From assembly GCF_002563855.1 (NCBI RefSeq), contig NZ_PDJQ01000001.1, positions 496,001-560,000 of the forward strand: DNA of 64,000 nucleotides, given 5' to 3'. The notes below the pieces were generated by a model. The model saw only the letters and a program-made list of their open reading frames with translations, did not search any database and was not told where the DNA came from. The stretch comes from Tepidiforma thermophila (GTDB taxonomy: Bacteria > Chloroflexota > Dehalococcoidia > Tepidiformales > Tepidiformaceae). Below, in pieces: positions 27,541 through 37,570 of this stretch (the stretch's first letter is position 1; each line of letters opens with the position of its first letter). The translations under genes were made by a program, and so were the position numbers.

Positions 27541-29932
27541 CTTCGCTCGCGTCCGTCACGAAGACGAAGCGCAGCTCCTTCCGCGCCTCCTCCGGCACGT
27601 CCTCGGTGTCGCGCTCGTTCTCCTTCGGCAGGATCACGGTGCGGATGCCGGCCCGGTGCGCCGCCAGCACCTTCTCTTTGATGCCGCCCACCGGCAGCAC
27701 CCGCCCGTGCAGCGTAATCTCGCCCGTCATGGCGACATCGCTGCGCACGGGCCGCCCGCTGGCGAGCGACACGAGCGCCGTCGCCATCGTCACGCCCGCC
27801 GAGGGGCCGTCCTTCGGCACCGCGCCCGCCGGCACATGGACGTGGACCGCCTTGTGCTCGAAGAAGTTCGGGTCGATGCCCAGCTTCGCCGCGTTCGAGC
27901 GGACCCAGGTGAGCGCGGCCTGCACGCTTTCGCGCATCACATCGCCGAGCTGCCCGGTCAGGATGAGCCGCTCCTCGCCGGCAGGCATGGCGGCGGCCTC
28001 CACCTGGAGCACGTCGCCGCCCGCGGGAGTCCAGGCCAGCCCCGTCGCGATGCCCGGCCGGTCGATCCGGATGAACGCGTCCTCCGGGATGCGCGGCCGG
28101 CCGAGGTACTGTTCGACTGCAGCGACGTCGATGGTCACCGGGGTCGCTTCGCCCTCGACCACGCGCCGGGCAACCCGGCGGACGACGCCGGCGATCTCCC
28201 GTTCGAGGCCGCGCACGCCGGCTTCGCGGGTGTACCGCCGGATGATGTGGCGGAGCGCATCCGCCTCGAACACGATTTCGCCGGGCTTGAGCCCGTGGGC
28301 GCGGAGCTGGCGCGGCACCAGGTACCGCTCGGCGATGTGCAGCTTCTCGTCCTCGGTGTAGCCGGAGAGCTGCATCACCTCCATCCGGTCGCGCAGCGGC
28401 GGCGAGATGGTATCGAGCGTGTTCGCCGTGGCGATGAAGAGCACGGCCGAGAGGTCGAACGGCACGCCGAGGTAGGTATCGGTGAAGCGGTGGTTCTGGG
28501 CCGGGTCCAGCACCTCGAGCAGGGCCGCGGCCGGGTCGCCGCGCCAGTCGCTGCCCACCTTGTCGATCTCGTCGAGCATGATGACGGGGTCGCGCGTGCC
28601 GGCCTGGCGGAGGGCCTGGATGATTCGGCCGGGCATCGCGCCGATGTAGGTGCGCCGGTGGCCGCGGATCTCCGCCTCGTCGTGCACGCCGCCGAGCGCC
28701 ACCCGGGCGAACTTCCGGTCGAGCGCGCGGGCGATCGACTGCCCGAGGCTCGTCTTGCCGACGCCGGGCGGGCCGACGAAGCAGAGGATCGGCTCGGCGG
28801 CGGCGCGCTCGGTCGGCGGCAGGTCGGGACCGTCGCCGTCCGCGGCGGCGCGCTCGGCCCGCAGCTTGCGGACGGCGAGGTAGTCGAGGATGCGGTCCTT
28901 GATCTTGTCGAGGTCGTAGTGGTCTTCGTCGAGCACCGTGCGGGCGCGTTCGATATCGATGGCGGAGCCGCTGAGCTTCTGCCAGGGCAGGTTCGCCAGC
29001 CAGTCGAGGTAGGTGCGGATGATCCCCTGCTCGGGCGAACCGGCGGGCAGGAGGGCGAGCCGTTCGAGCTCGCGGTCGGCCTCGGCGCGGGCTTCCGGCG
29101 GGAGGCCGGCCTCATCGAGGGCGCGGCGCAGCTCGGCGAGCTCTTCGCCTTCACCCTCCCCCAGCTCTTTCTGGATGGAGCGGAGCTGCTCGCGGAGGAA
29201 GTACTCGCGCTGCGATTTCGAAAGCCGCTGCTCCGTCTCCTGGGCGATCTTCCGGCCGAGCTCGCGCACGGCGATCTCATGCTGGATGAACTCGATGAGC
29301 TTGCGGAGCTTGGCCTCGACGCTGTCCAGCTCGAGCAGCTCCTGCCGCTGGGCGCCGCTGAGCGGCATCGCCGCACCGACCAGGTAGCAGAGCTGGAGCG
29401 GGTCGGTCAGCGCTTCGGCGGCGGCGACGAACTCCTGCGGCAGCTGGATGACGGCGACGAGCTTCGCGATCAGTTCGAGCACCGCCCGGCGGAGCGCTTC
29501 GCCTTCCGGGCCGTCGGCCGGCCGCTCTGGCGCGCGCTCCACCCGGGCCTGGAGGTACGGCTCGGTCCCCGTGAACTCGAGGATCCGGACGCGCTCGATG
29601 CCCTGGACAACGACCTGCAGGGTCCCTTCCCCGGCGCGGGCCAGGTGGTGCACGACGCCGATCGTGCCGATGCGGTACACATGGTCCGGCCCGGCGAGGT
29701 CGACATCGTCGGTGTTCTGGGCGACGAAGACGAGCCGCCGGTCGGCGCGCATCACGTCATCGATCAGCCGGATGGAGCGCGGCTGGCCGACCGCGAGGGG
29801 AACGACGGCGAAAGGGAAGACGACCGTCCCGCCGCGGAGCGGCATGACGGGAAGAACCTCGATGCCGCCCTCATCGGGGGACGGGGGAACGTCGGCGGGA
29901 ACGCCGGGCGCCTGGAACGGTTCGCTGCTCAT
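27500..29932 (-). CDS. lon: ATP-dependent protease Lon
   Basis: 810 aa, standard for bacterial LonA. N-terminal substrate-binding domain (LPVMPLRGGTVVFPFAVVPL), AAA+ module with Walker A GPPGVGKTSLG and Walker B VIMLDEID, and the C-terminal Ser-Lys protease domain (KDGPSAGVTM with the catalytic Ser, and GGIKEKVLAAHRAG with the Lys). It degrades misfolded and regulatory proteins in the cytosol. The ATG at 29932 overlaps the hsp20 stop (ATGA), so chaperone and protease are made together from one message; a much longer upstream frame is spurious. Confidence 0.96.
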   Translation of the reverse strand: MSSEPFQAPGVPADVPPSPDEGGIEVLPVMPLRGGTVVFPFAVVPLAVGQPRSIRLIDDVMRADRRLVFVAQNTDDVDLAGPDHVYRIGTIGVVHHLARAGEGTLQVVVQGIERVRILEFTGTEPYLQARVERAPERPADGPEGEALRRAVLELIAKLVAVIQLPQEFVAAAEALTDPLQLCYLVGAAMPLSGAQRQELLELDSVEAKLRKLIEFIQHEIAVRELGRKIAQETEQRLSKSQREYFLREQLRSIQKELGEGEGEELAELRRALDEAGLPPEARAEADRELERLALLPAGSPEQGIIRTYLDWLANLPWQKLSGSAIDIERARTVLDEDHYDLDKIKDRILDYLAVRKLRAERAAADGDGPDLPPTERAAAEPILCFVGPPGVGKTSLGQSIARALDRKFARVALGGVHDEAEIRGHRRTYIGAMPGRIIQALRQAGTRDPVIMLDEIDKVGSDWRGDPAAALLEVLDPAQNHRFTDTYLGVPFDLSAVLFIATANTLDTISPPLRDRMEVMQLSGYTEDEKLHIAERYLVPRQLRAHGLKPGEIVFEADALRHIIRRYTREAGVRGLEREIAGVVRRVARRVVEGEATPVTIDVAAVEQYLGRPRIPEDAFIRIDRPGIATGLAWTPAGGDVLQVEAAAMPAGEERLILTGQLGDVMRESVQAALTWVRSNAAKLGIDPNFFEHKAVHVHVPAGAVPKDGPSAGVTMATALVSLASGRPVRSDVAMTGEITLHGRVLPVGGIKEKVLAAHRAGIRTVILPKENERDTEDVPEEARKELRFVFVTDASEVIREALGEGAPGA

Positions 29933-30348
29933 CGCGCGGCACCTCCGCTGGTCTTCGGGAATTCGAGCAGCAGGAGGCCGTTGTCGTACGTTGCGCGCGT
30001 GCCTTCGGGGTCGATGCTGCACGGGAGCGGCACTTCGAGCCGGAACGGCCCCTGGCGGACCTGGGCCGCGTGGTAGCGGGCATCGACGGGCGGGGGCGGG
30101 AGCCGCCGCTGGCCTTCGATGACGACCGCGTCGTCGTAGAAGAGCAGGTCGATATCTTCGACCGATACGCCCGCCAGCTCGACGAGCACGGAAAGTGCGT
30201 CGGCGGTTTCGGTCACGTCGGCGGCGGGCCGCCACCAGGGCTGGGCAAGGCGGACGCGTTCGCGCGCGGGGAGCACGCCCGCGGCGAGCGGCTCCGGGCC
30301 GGTGCGGACGAGCAGGGCGTAGCGGTAGCTGATACGGCGGTAGCGCAC
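29929..30348 (-). CDS. small heat shock protein, Hsp20/alpha-crystallin family
   Basis: 139 aa. The alpha-crystallin domain spans roughly residues 40-130: PAADVTETADALSVLVELAGV, the DAVVIEGQRR strand, and the closing NGLLLLEFPK strand. The N-terminal arm is short. It would hold unfolding proteins for refolding or for Lon, whose gene overlaps it by 4 bp downstream. No CIRCE element was seen; the upstream gap instead has GC-rich hairpins (30366-30388 and 30408-30481). Confidence 0.9.
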   Translation of the reverse strand: MRYRRISYRYALLVRTGPEPLAAGVLPARERVRLAQPWWRPAADVTETADALSVLVELAGVSVEDIDLLFYDDAVVIEGQRRLPPPPVDARYHAAQVRQGPFRLEVPLPCSIDPEGTRATYDNGLLLLEFPKTSGGAAR

Positions 30349-30407
30349 GGGGCCTCCTGCGCGGCGCCCGGGCCGGGGGGCCCCGGGCTATCGTTCCTTC
30401 AGCATGG

Positions 30408-30481
30408 AGCCGGCGCCGCGCGACGGACAAGGGCCGATCGGTCCCCCCAATTCGCCGGAGAGCGGGCGCGCGGCGCCGGCT
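30408..30481 (-). terminator. long inverted repeat at the end of the small-membrane-protein pair
   Basis: The arms 30408-30422 and 30467-30481 are 15-bp perfect inverted repeats around a 44-nt loop that itself contains a near-palindrome (GGGCCGATCGGTCCC). One arm covers the stop codon of the 30480-30692 gene. A second GC hairpin lies at 30366-30388, just before the hsp20 start. Together they could terminate the upstream unit or act as a leader structure for hsp20-lon. Confidence 0.45.
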
Positions 30482-30692
30482 ACTCCTCCCGCCCGCGGCG
30501 GCCAAAGAGCCGCAGGACCTCGTCGACCGGGAAGGCGAGGGCGTGGAGGGAGACGACGAGGATGGCAGCGGTGACGGCGGTCAGCTCGTCGGGGCCGGCG
30601 CCGGTCACGTCCTGCCAGGTGAGTGCGCCGGCGGCGAGCACGGCCAGCACGGCAGCCAGGGTGGTGCGGACCTTCGCATGGTAGCCGTTCAT
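30480..30692 (-). CDS. small two-helix membrane protein
   Basis: 70 aa: two hydrophobic segments (about residues 8-27 and 40-57) with charged ends (...VDEVLRLFGRRGREE). Its ATG overlaps the stop of the preceding 56-aa gene (ATGA), which supports real translation. No family is recognised; size and layout are holin-like, but no phage genes are present. Confidence 0.55.
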   Translation of the reverse strand: MNGYHAKVRTTLAAVLAVLAAGALTWQDVTGAGPDELTAVTAAILVVSLHALAFPVDEVLRLFGRRGREE

Positions 30693-30859
30693 GCGAGCCT
30701 CCGGGCGAGCGCGGCGGCGAGCACCGGCGGCAGCCCGAGCGCCGCGGCGGCGACGAGGCCGCCGAGCGGGCCGGTGGCCGCGGCGATGAGGGCTGCACCG
30801 GCGCCCTGGGCGAGGACGACGGCCGCGCGGCGCGGGAGCGGGCTGGTGGGCCGGGTCAT
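30689..30859 (-). CDS. very small hydrophobic protein, coupled to the next
   Basis: 56 aa from ATG 30859 with GGAGG at good spacing. After a short basic start (MTRPTSPLPRR) nearly the whole chain is hydrophobic Ala/Leu/Gly, enough for two short membrane helices, ending in ARRLA. It overlaps the 70-aa membrane protein by 4 bp. Function unknown. Confidence 0.5.
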   Translation of the reverse strand: MTRPTSPLPRRAAVVLAQGAGAALIAAATGPLGGLVAAAALGLPPVLAAALARRLA

Positions 30860-30968
30860 AGGACGAACCTCCGGGTGTGCGGGATGTTCCCCAACCCTCG
30901 CGCGCCGGCCGGCGAGCGCCAAGCCGCGGCCGTCACCGCCATGCGCCGTGCCCCCGGGCAGCAACGAA

Positions 30969-30995
30969 CGGGCCCGGGGATGTTCCCCGGGCCCG
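30969..30995 (-). terminator. intrinsic terminator after the liv operon
   Basis: CGGGCCCGGGGA - TGT - TCCCCGGGCCCG is a perfect 12-bp stem with a 3-nt loop, 29 bp after the livJ stop; the minus-strand sequence beyond it reads TTCGTTG. Confidence 0.8.
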
Positions 30996-31024
30996 CCGAG
31001 CCGTGCCGGTTGAGCCGGTTTTGG

Positions 31025-32344
31025 CTACTTCTTCTTGCTGACGTCGATGACCTCGCCGAAGAGGTCCCACTTCTTGGCGGAGGGGTTGTACTTCGCCAGC
31101 TGCTCGGCCTGGATCGGGTAGTAGTCCGGGTTGGGCGAGTCGACCGGCGAGGTGTTGATGAGGATGCCCGGCAGGAGCACGTCGACCCGCAGGTCCTTGA
31201 TGCTGGTCGCCTGCTTCAGGATGTTCTCCCGGGTCAGGTTGTTCCCGGCCCGCTTCAGCACGCCCTCGACCAGCGTCTGGGCGACGGCGTAGCCGTAGAC
31301 GTTGAAGCCGTCGTTGGGGTTGCCGTCCGGGTAGTACTTCTTCATGAAGGCCAGGTAGTCCTGGATGGCCTTATCGTTGGCCCACTGCGGGTCGCCCGGG
31401 TCCTTGATGTAGATGGTGGTGATGACGTCCGAAAGGTCGGCGCCCTGCTGAGCCGCCGGGTCGACCACGGCCGGGATCGACTGGGAGACGGAGTTCAGCA
31501 GGATGGTCGGCTTCCAGCCGACCTGGCTCGCGGCGATGAGCGCCTGGGTGGCAAACTTCGGCGTTGCGATGATGTAGAAGGTGTCGGCGCCGGATTCCTT
31601 CAGCTGGGTCACCTGGGCGCTGACCGAGGCATCGGTCACGGCGTAGCTGGCTTCCTTGACGATGACCTGCGAGGCCTTTGCGCCGAGCGCCTTCTTGAAG
31701 CCCTCGAGGTAGTCCTTGCCGTAGTCGTCGTTCTGGTAGAGGATGGCGACTTTCGCGTTCGGCTTCTCCTTCGAGAGCCACTCGACGTAGATGGCCGATT
31801 CGGACTGGTAGTCAGGCTGCCAGCCCATCGTCCACGGGTGGCTCTTCGGGTCGGCGCCCCACTTCGAGGCGCCCGTCGCAACAAACAGGTGCGGGATCTT
31901 CTGCTGGTTCAGGTAGTCCCAGATTGCCGTGTTCGAGGGCGTGCCCAGCGTGTTGAAGATGAAGAGCACTTTCTCCTGCTCGACGAGCGAGCGGGCGCAC
32001 TGCACCGTCTTGTCCGGCGAGTACTGGTCGTCCTGGGTGATGAAGGTGATCTTGCGGCCGTTCACCCCGCCCTGCTCGTTGACCATCTTAAAGTAGGCTT
32101 CGACGGACTTGCCGATGGTGCCATAGGCCGCCGCCGGGCCCGAGAACGGGTAGCAGCTGCCGATTTTGATCTCGGTGTCGGAAGCGCCGGGGTCGTACTT
32201 CTTGACGTCCTGCTGCGGCGTCTCGCCGCCGGTCGCCGGCGTCTCCTCCTCGTCGTCGTCATCGCCGCCGCAGGCGGCAGCGAGGACCATGGCGACCGCG
32301 GCTACCAGCATCAGCAGCGCGGTCCAGCGTTTCGGTTTCCTCAT
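31025..32344 (-). CDS. livJ: branched-chain amino-acid ABC transporter, substrate-binding lipoprotein
   Basis: 439 aa from the ATG at 32344 (MRKPKRWTALLM). A signal peptide ends in the lipobox VLAAAC, then an acidic linker (GGDDDDEEE). The rest is a two-lobed periplasmic-binding fold of the Leu/Ile/Val family: IKIGSCYPFSGPAAAYG, FNTLGTPSNTAIW, and YQNDDYGKDYLEGF. In related systems this class also binds aromatic acids, amides or urea, so the ligand is uncertain. Last gene of a five-gene operon; a 64-bp gap and its own GGAGGG ribosome site precede it, and a strong terminator follows. Confidence 0.9.
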   Translation of the reverse strand: MRKPKRWTALLMLVAAVAMVLAAACGGDDDDEEETPATGGETPQQDVKKYDPGASDTEIKIGSCYPFSGPAAAYGTIGKSVEAYFKMVNEQGGVNGRKITFITQDDQYSPDKTVQCARSLVEQEKVLFIFNTLGTPSNTAIWDYLNQQKIPHLFVATGASKWGADPKSHPWTMGWQPDYQSESAIYVEWLSKEKPNAKVAILYQNDDYGKDYLEGFKKALGAKASQVIVKEASYAVTDASVSAQVTQLKESGADTFYIIATPKFATQALIAASQVGWKPTILLNSVSQSIPAVVDPAAQQGADLSDVITTIYIKDPGDPQWANDKAIQDYLAFMKKYYPDGNPNDGFNVYGYAVAQTLVEGVLKRAGNNLTRENILKQATSIKDLRVDVLLPGILINTSPVDSPNPDYYPIQAEQLAKYNPSAKKWDLFGEVIDVSKKK

Positions 32345-32408
32345 TCGGTGCGTTCCCTCCTTGAACCAGGGTTCTGCCTTCACATGCCCTGCGGGCATGG
32401 GAATGCCG

Positions 32409-33674
32409 TCAGGATTGGCCTGCGCCGGCCTCGCCTGGCCGGGCGGCGGAGACCGGGGTCCCGCCTTCGGTCACCACCGGCTTTCGCAGCCGGAGGCCGG
32501 TGCGCGCGTACCGCCAGGTCTGTTCCAGGAAGCCGGCTACGCCGTGCCGCATCACGTACATGAATACGATCAGGATGGCGGCCTGGATTGCGTCGGGGGC
32601 CGACTTGTTGATGGACACGGTGATATCAGGCACGAACTGCTGGAACAGCCCGCCGATGATCGCGCCGTTGATCGTCGCAATCCCGCCGATGACGGCGCCG
32701 ACGAGGAAGCGGATGGAGAGGAGCACGGAGTACTGGTCCGGGGAGACGAACTGGATGACCACGCCGTTGAGGGCGCCGGCGAGCCCGGCAAAGGCCCCGG
32801 CGATGCCGAAGACGGTCATCTTGTAGAGCGCCACATTGACGCCCATCGCCGCGGCGGCGGTCTCATTGTCGCGGATAGCGACCAGCGCCCGGCCGAACCG
32901 GCCCCGCCGGATGTTCGCCGCCAGCACGAAGACGAGCAGCGCGAGGACGGCCGTGAGGTAGTAGAAGAACCGGTCGGGATTCGTCTCCCAGAACGGGAGG
33001 TTCAGCTTCCCGAACATGGATACGCCCTGGACGCCGCCGGTGTAGTGCTCGAACTTCTTGGCCAGCGGGGCAACCGTCACAGCGAGCGAGAGAGTCGCCA
33101 GGGCCAGGTACGGCCCCTTGAACCGCAGCGCCGGGATGCCGATCAGGAACCCGGCGACCCCGGCGATAAGCGGCGCGAGCAGCAGCGACCAGCCCCACGG
33201 CATCTCCCACTGGCGGAAGCCGACGCCGAGGGTGTAGCCGCCGATGGCGAAAAACGCACTCTGCCCGAGCGAGATCTGCCCGCCGAAGCCGGTCAGCAGA
33301 TTCAGGCCGACGATCACGATCATGAACTGAATGGCGACCGTCATCTTCAGCATCGACGCATGCGGAATCCGGTCGACGTACAGGGGCATGAAGACGAAGA
33401 ACGCGATGATCAGACCGTAGCCGACCCATCGGACCGCGCGCTGCGCCGCGGGCCCGCGGTCGAGGACGGGCGCGAGCGCAAGCGCGAGGACGACGGTGGC
33501 GATGGCGGCCAGGCTCAGGAGCGCAGCGAGGCCCGCAGCCGGCCGCACCAGGGCGCCGACCGCCGGGAGATCCGCGATGTTCGTCTGCGGCTCGACCAGC
33601 CAGACGAGGCCGGCGACGATGAGCAGCGGGATGAACCAGTTCTTGCGATAGTCGAACGTTCGTACGAAGTCCAT
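32409..33674 (-). CDS. livM: branched-chain amino-acid ABC transporter, permease
   Basis: 421 aa with about ten to twelve hydrophobic segments. LLTGFGGQISLGQSAFFAIGG is the family-specific signature of LivM permeases. The long N-terminus (about 80 residues, three hydrophobic stretches) precedes the conserved core. It pairs with LivH to form the channel. It starts 3 bp after the livH stop, a sign of coupled translation. Confidence 0.92.
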   Translation of the reverse strand: MDFVRTFDYRKNWFIPLLIVAGLVWLVEPQTNIADLPAVGALVRPAAGLAALLSLAAIATVVLALALAPVLDRGPAAQRAVRWVGYGLIIAFFVFMPLYVDRIPHASMLKMTVAIQFMIVIVGLNLLTGFGGQISLGQSAFFAIGGYTLGVGFRQWEMPWGWSLLLAPLIAGVAGFLIGIPALRFKGPYLALATLSLAVTVAPLAKKFEHYTGGVQGVSMFGKLNLPFWETNPDRFFYYLTAVLALLVFVLAANIRRGRFGRALVAIRDNETAAAAMGVNVALYKMTVFGIAGAFAGLAGALNGVVIQFVSPDQYSVLLSIRFLVGAVIGGIATINGAIIGGLFQQFVPDITVSINKSAPDAIQAAILIVFMYVMRHGVAGFLEQTWRYARTGLRLRKPVVTEGGTPVSAARPGEAGAGQS

Positions 33675-33677
33675 CGG

Positions 33678-34565
33678 CTACACCCTCTGCACGGCCTGGC
33701 GCCCGAAGAGACCGGCCGGGCGGACCAGGAGAACGGCAACGATGACGACGAGCGCGAGCACGATATCGAGCTGGGTGCCGATGAACTCGATGTAGCGCCC
33801 GCCGAGGGCCACGATGTTACCGAGCGCAATCCCGCCCACGACCGCGCCGGGCGGCGAATCGAACCCGCCGAGGGTGGCCGAAGCGAAGGAGAAGATCAGC
33901 ACCGTGGCCATGAAGTTCGGCTCGAGCTGGACGATGGGCGCCGAGAGGATGCCGGCGAGCGCCCCGGCCGCGGCGGCAATCCCCCAGCCGAGCGCCAGCA
34001 TCAGGTTCACGTTGATGCCCACGAGCTGGCTCGAAACCGGCTGCGCGGCGGCGGCCCGCAGCCCCAACCCGAGCTTCGTCCGCTGGAAAAGCACGTAGAG
34101 GGCCAGCATGAGGGTGATGAGCACCACGAAGATGAACAGGTGGTAGGGGACGATGAAGATGTCGCCGACCTGCCACGAGGCCTGGCGGACGCCCGTCGGC
34201 AGGGGGAACGGCTTCGGAACGCCGGAGTAGATCCAGAGCGCGAGCGAGTTAAAGAACAGGTAGAGGCCGAGCGTCACGATGACGATGGTCAGCTCGGGCG
34301 CATTCTGAACCGGCCGGATCAGCACCCGCTGGACGGCGAGGCCGGTCGCGAACGCCAGGATGAGCGTGAGCGGGACCGCGACCCAGTAGCCCATGCCGGC
34401 ATTGAGAAACGACCAGCAGATATAGGTCGAGAACATCGCCATCTCGCCCTGGCCGAAGTTGATGATGTGGGTCGACCGGTAGATGAGCACCAGGGCGAGC
34501 GCGAGCAGGCCGTAGATGCACCCGTTCGCCGTACCGGCCAGCACCAGCTGGATGAATTCGGTCAT
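33678..34565 (-). CDS. livH: branched-chain amino-acid ABC transporter, permease
   Basis: 295 aa, the usual LivH length, with about eight membrane helices. It starts with MTEFIQLVLAGTANGCIYGL and has the INFGQGEMAMF signature. The late loop AFASATLGGFDSPPGAVVGG is the conserved segment that meets the ATPases. Located between livF (27 bp upstream) and livM. Confidence 0.93.
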   Translation of the reverse strand: MTEFIQLVLAGTANGCIYGLLALALVLIYRSTHIINFGQGEMAMFSTYICWSFLNAGMGYWVAVPLTLILAFATGLAVQRVLIRPVQNAPELTIVIVTLGLYLFFNSLALWIYSGVPKPFPLPTGVRQASWQVGDIFIVPYHLFIFVVLITLMLALYVLFQRTKLGLGLRAAAAQPVSSQLVGINVNLMLALGWGIAAAAGALAGILSAPIVQLEPNFMATVLIFSFASATLGGFDSPPGAVVGGIALGNIVALGGRYIEFIGTQLDIVLALVVIVAVLLVRPAGLFGRQAVQRV

Positions 34566-34592
34566 GCGTGCCTCCTCTCTGGACCCGGGTCG

Positions 34593-35302
<710 letters not shown>

Positions 35303-35306
<4 letters not shown>

Positions 35307-36091
35307 GCCTCCACCCCCAGGTACGCGCGGATCACCTCCGGGTCGCGCTGGACTTCCGCGGGCGTGCCCTCGGCGATCTTCTTGCCGAAGTCAAGCACCA
35401 CGACCTTCTCGCTGATGCTCATCACCAGCCCCATGTGGTGTTCGACGAGGAGGACGGTCACATCGAACCGCTCGCGGATGTCTTTGATGAGCGCGCCGAG
35501 GGCGCTCACTTCTTCGTGGTTCAGGCCGCCGGCCGGCTCATCGAGCAGGAGGAGCTTCGGCTTCGCCACCAGCGCCCGGGCCAGTTCGATCCGCTTCAGG
35601 GTGCCGAACGGCAGCCCGGCGGCGGGGTGGTCGGCCACCCGCTCCAGCCCGAGATACGCGATCGCTTCGCTGACGGCAGCCTCGGCCTCGCGCTCCTCCC
35701 GGCTCACCCACGGGAGCCGCAGGGCCTGCGAAAAGACGTCGGATTTCGTCCGGGCGTGGGTGCCGACGCGGATGTTGTCGCGCACCGTCATTGAGGCGAA
35801 CAGCGCCAGGTTCTGGAACGTGCGGGCGATACCGAGGCGCGGCACCTCGTGCGCCGCCAGGCTGAGCAGATTCCTGCCGCCGTACCAGATTTCGCCTGCC
35901 TGCGGGTGGTACAGGCGGGTGATGGCGTTGAACATGGTCGTCTTGCCGGCGCCGTTCGGCCCGATGAGCCCCACGATCTGCCCGGCAGGGACGTCGAATG
36001 AGACATCGTCGAGGGCCACCAGCCCGCCGAAGCGCAGCGTGATATTGCGCACGCTGAGGAGCGGCTGGGACCCGTTGGTGGAACTCGTCAT
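35303..36091 (-). CDS. livG: branched-chain amino-acid ABC transporter, ATPase
   Basis: 262 aa from ATG 36091, which has GGGGAGGG directly upstream; a longer upstream frame is spurious. Walker A GPNGAGKTTMFNAI, the LivG-type signature LPFGTLKRIELARAL in place of LSGGQ, Walker B KLLLLDEPAGGLN and the LivG-specific C-terminal extension ending in VIRAYLGVEA. First gene of the livG-F-H-M-J operon; the order with ATPases first differs from the common livJ/livK-first order. Confidence 0.94.
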
Positions 36092-36117
36092 CCCTCCCCC
36101 CTTCCGTTTGCGGCCGG

Positions 36118-36147
36118 AGTCTAGCCGCAGCCCAGCGGTTAGGGCAA
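36118..36147 (-). promoter_or_regulatory. candidate promoter of the liv operon
   Basis: On the minus strand TTGCCC (36147-36142), an 18-nt spacer and TAGACT (36123-36118), about 27 bp before the livG ATG. No operator-like palindrome was seen around it. Confidence 0.4.
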
Positions 36148-36290
36148 GGGAAAGCCGCGGGCGCGCCGTTCGACCATCGTGAATACTTAGCGGATGACCA
36201 GCAAGCGGCGCAGCGGGCGGCCCGCGTTCGCGCCCGCAGCGGCTTCGGCACGCCCGCCCGGGGAAGCTGGACGCCTGGCCAGCCCGCGGG

Positions 36291-37517
36291 TCACGGCCGC
36301 CAGATCGCCGTCTCCGGGTGGAAGGCCGCCCAGGCGAACCAGAACTCCGTGGTGTGCAGCACCGGGGCCAGCTGCTGGCCGGCCAGCGGGCCGGCGATCG
36401 CCCGCCCGAAGATGTCCCAGGTCGACCCTGTCGCATCGTCAACGAACGTGCCCGGTTCCGGGCCGGGCGCAAAGCGGAGCGTCCGCCCGCCCTGCCGGGC
36501 ATCGTAGGCCGCGGCCGCGCCGATATCGCGCGACTGGGCGATCTCCCGCTGGTCGAGGGCCGAGGCGGCGCCGGGCATCCAGAAGACCGCGACCGGGGTG
36601 CCGCCGGCCTCCACGTTCGCCACCTGCGCGGCCGCCAGCGCCTCCATCGGCACGGCCAGCCCGCGGCCGGCACGGTCGAGCGCGACTACCCGTTCGAGCG
36701 CGGGCAGGCGCGGGTCGGGCGTGCCCTGGAAGAGGAAGGGCTGGCTCGTGGCGTCGTAGAACTCGTAGGGGTTGATGCCGTAGGCCCGATCGAAACCGGT
36801 GTCTTCCGTGAGCGCGGGCGCCTGCGGGAAGGCGCGGCGGAACTCGCCCCAGGGCACGATGCTCGCCGGGAGCGGCTCCAGCCGCTGCCCCGCGTGCGCG
36901 CCGACGATCCCCTCGCCGGTCGCCTGCTGCCACCAGCTCTCCGTCTGCCGGTCCCACATGACCAGGTCGGAGTGGCGGAGGTTGCCGGAGACGCCGAAAT
37001 CGAGCACCTGCGCGCCGACGCGCCGGTCGAAGGCGATCGCCGTATTGCACAAGGGGCAGAAGGTGACGACCACCGGCCGCTCGCCGAAGCGGTCGTTCAC
37101 CACCTCGTGCCAGGTGAGGATGTGGAGCGGGTAGCCCTTCGTGACGCCGTCGACGGTGACCACCGCGACGGGCAGGCGGTCGGCGTAGCCGAGCGTTTCG
37201 GCCGGGGCGAACCTGGCCCGGCCGCCGCGCGGCGCGGGGATGGTCACGGCGCCCTCGGCATCGAGCGGCGGGATGCAGTCGCGGACGGGGCAGCCGCGGA
37301 GGATTTCGCGCGGGTCGACGGTCGCGCGGGAGAAGTCGGTGTTCGGCCAGTCGGGGAACTCGGACTGGAAGCTGATCAGCCGGTCGACCGGCGAAAGGGT
37401 GGCAGTCGGCGTCGCGGCCGGGGGCGTCGCTGCGGGTGGGGAGCCGCTGCTGCAGGCCGCAGCCAGGGCGAGGAGGGGCGCAAGCAGGGCCGGGACGTGC
37501 CGTCGCATGTGCGCCAT
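36291..37517 (-). CDS. DUF3179 domain lipoprotein
   Basis: 408 aa from ATG 37517, which has GAGGGG seven bases upstream; in-frame ATGs at 37550 and 37508 are alternatives. The signal ends in a lipobox (LLALAAAC), then a Pro/Ala/Thr linker. The body has the DUF3179 hallmarks: YPLHILTWHEVVND, VVTFCPLCNTAIAFDR and WQQATGEGIVG. The HEV and CPLC segments look like a metal or redox site, but the family has no established function; it is frequent in haloarchaea and Chloroflexota. Anchored outside the membrane. Divergent from the membrane protein at 37571. Confidence 0.88.
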   Translation of the reverse strand: MAHMRRHVPALLAPLLALAAACSSGSPPAATPPAATPTATLSPVDRLISFQSEFPDWPNTDFSRATVDPREILRGCPVRDCIPPLDAEGAVTIPAPRGGRARFAPAETLGYADRLPVAVVTVDGVTKGYPLHILTWHEVVNDRFGERPVVVTFCPLCNTAIAFDRRVGAQVLDFGVSGNLRHSDLVMWDRQTESWWQQATGEGIVGAHAGQRLEPLPASIVPWGEFRRAFPQAPALTEDTGFDRAYGINPYEFYDATSQPFLFQGTPDPRLPALERVVALDRAGRGLAVPMEALAAAQVANVEAGGTPVAVFWMPGAASALDQREIAQSRDIGAAAAYDARQGGRTLRFAPGPEPGTFVDDATGSTWDIFGRAIAGPLAGQQLAPVLHTTEFWFAWAAFHPETAIWRP

Positions 37518-37570
37518 ACTCTGACCCCTCGAACGGAAAGACCCGGTCATGCCCGGTATGATCCCCGGCC

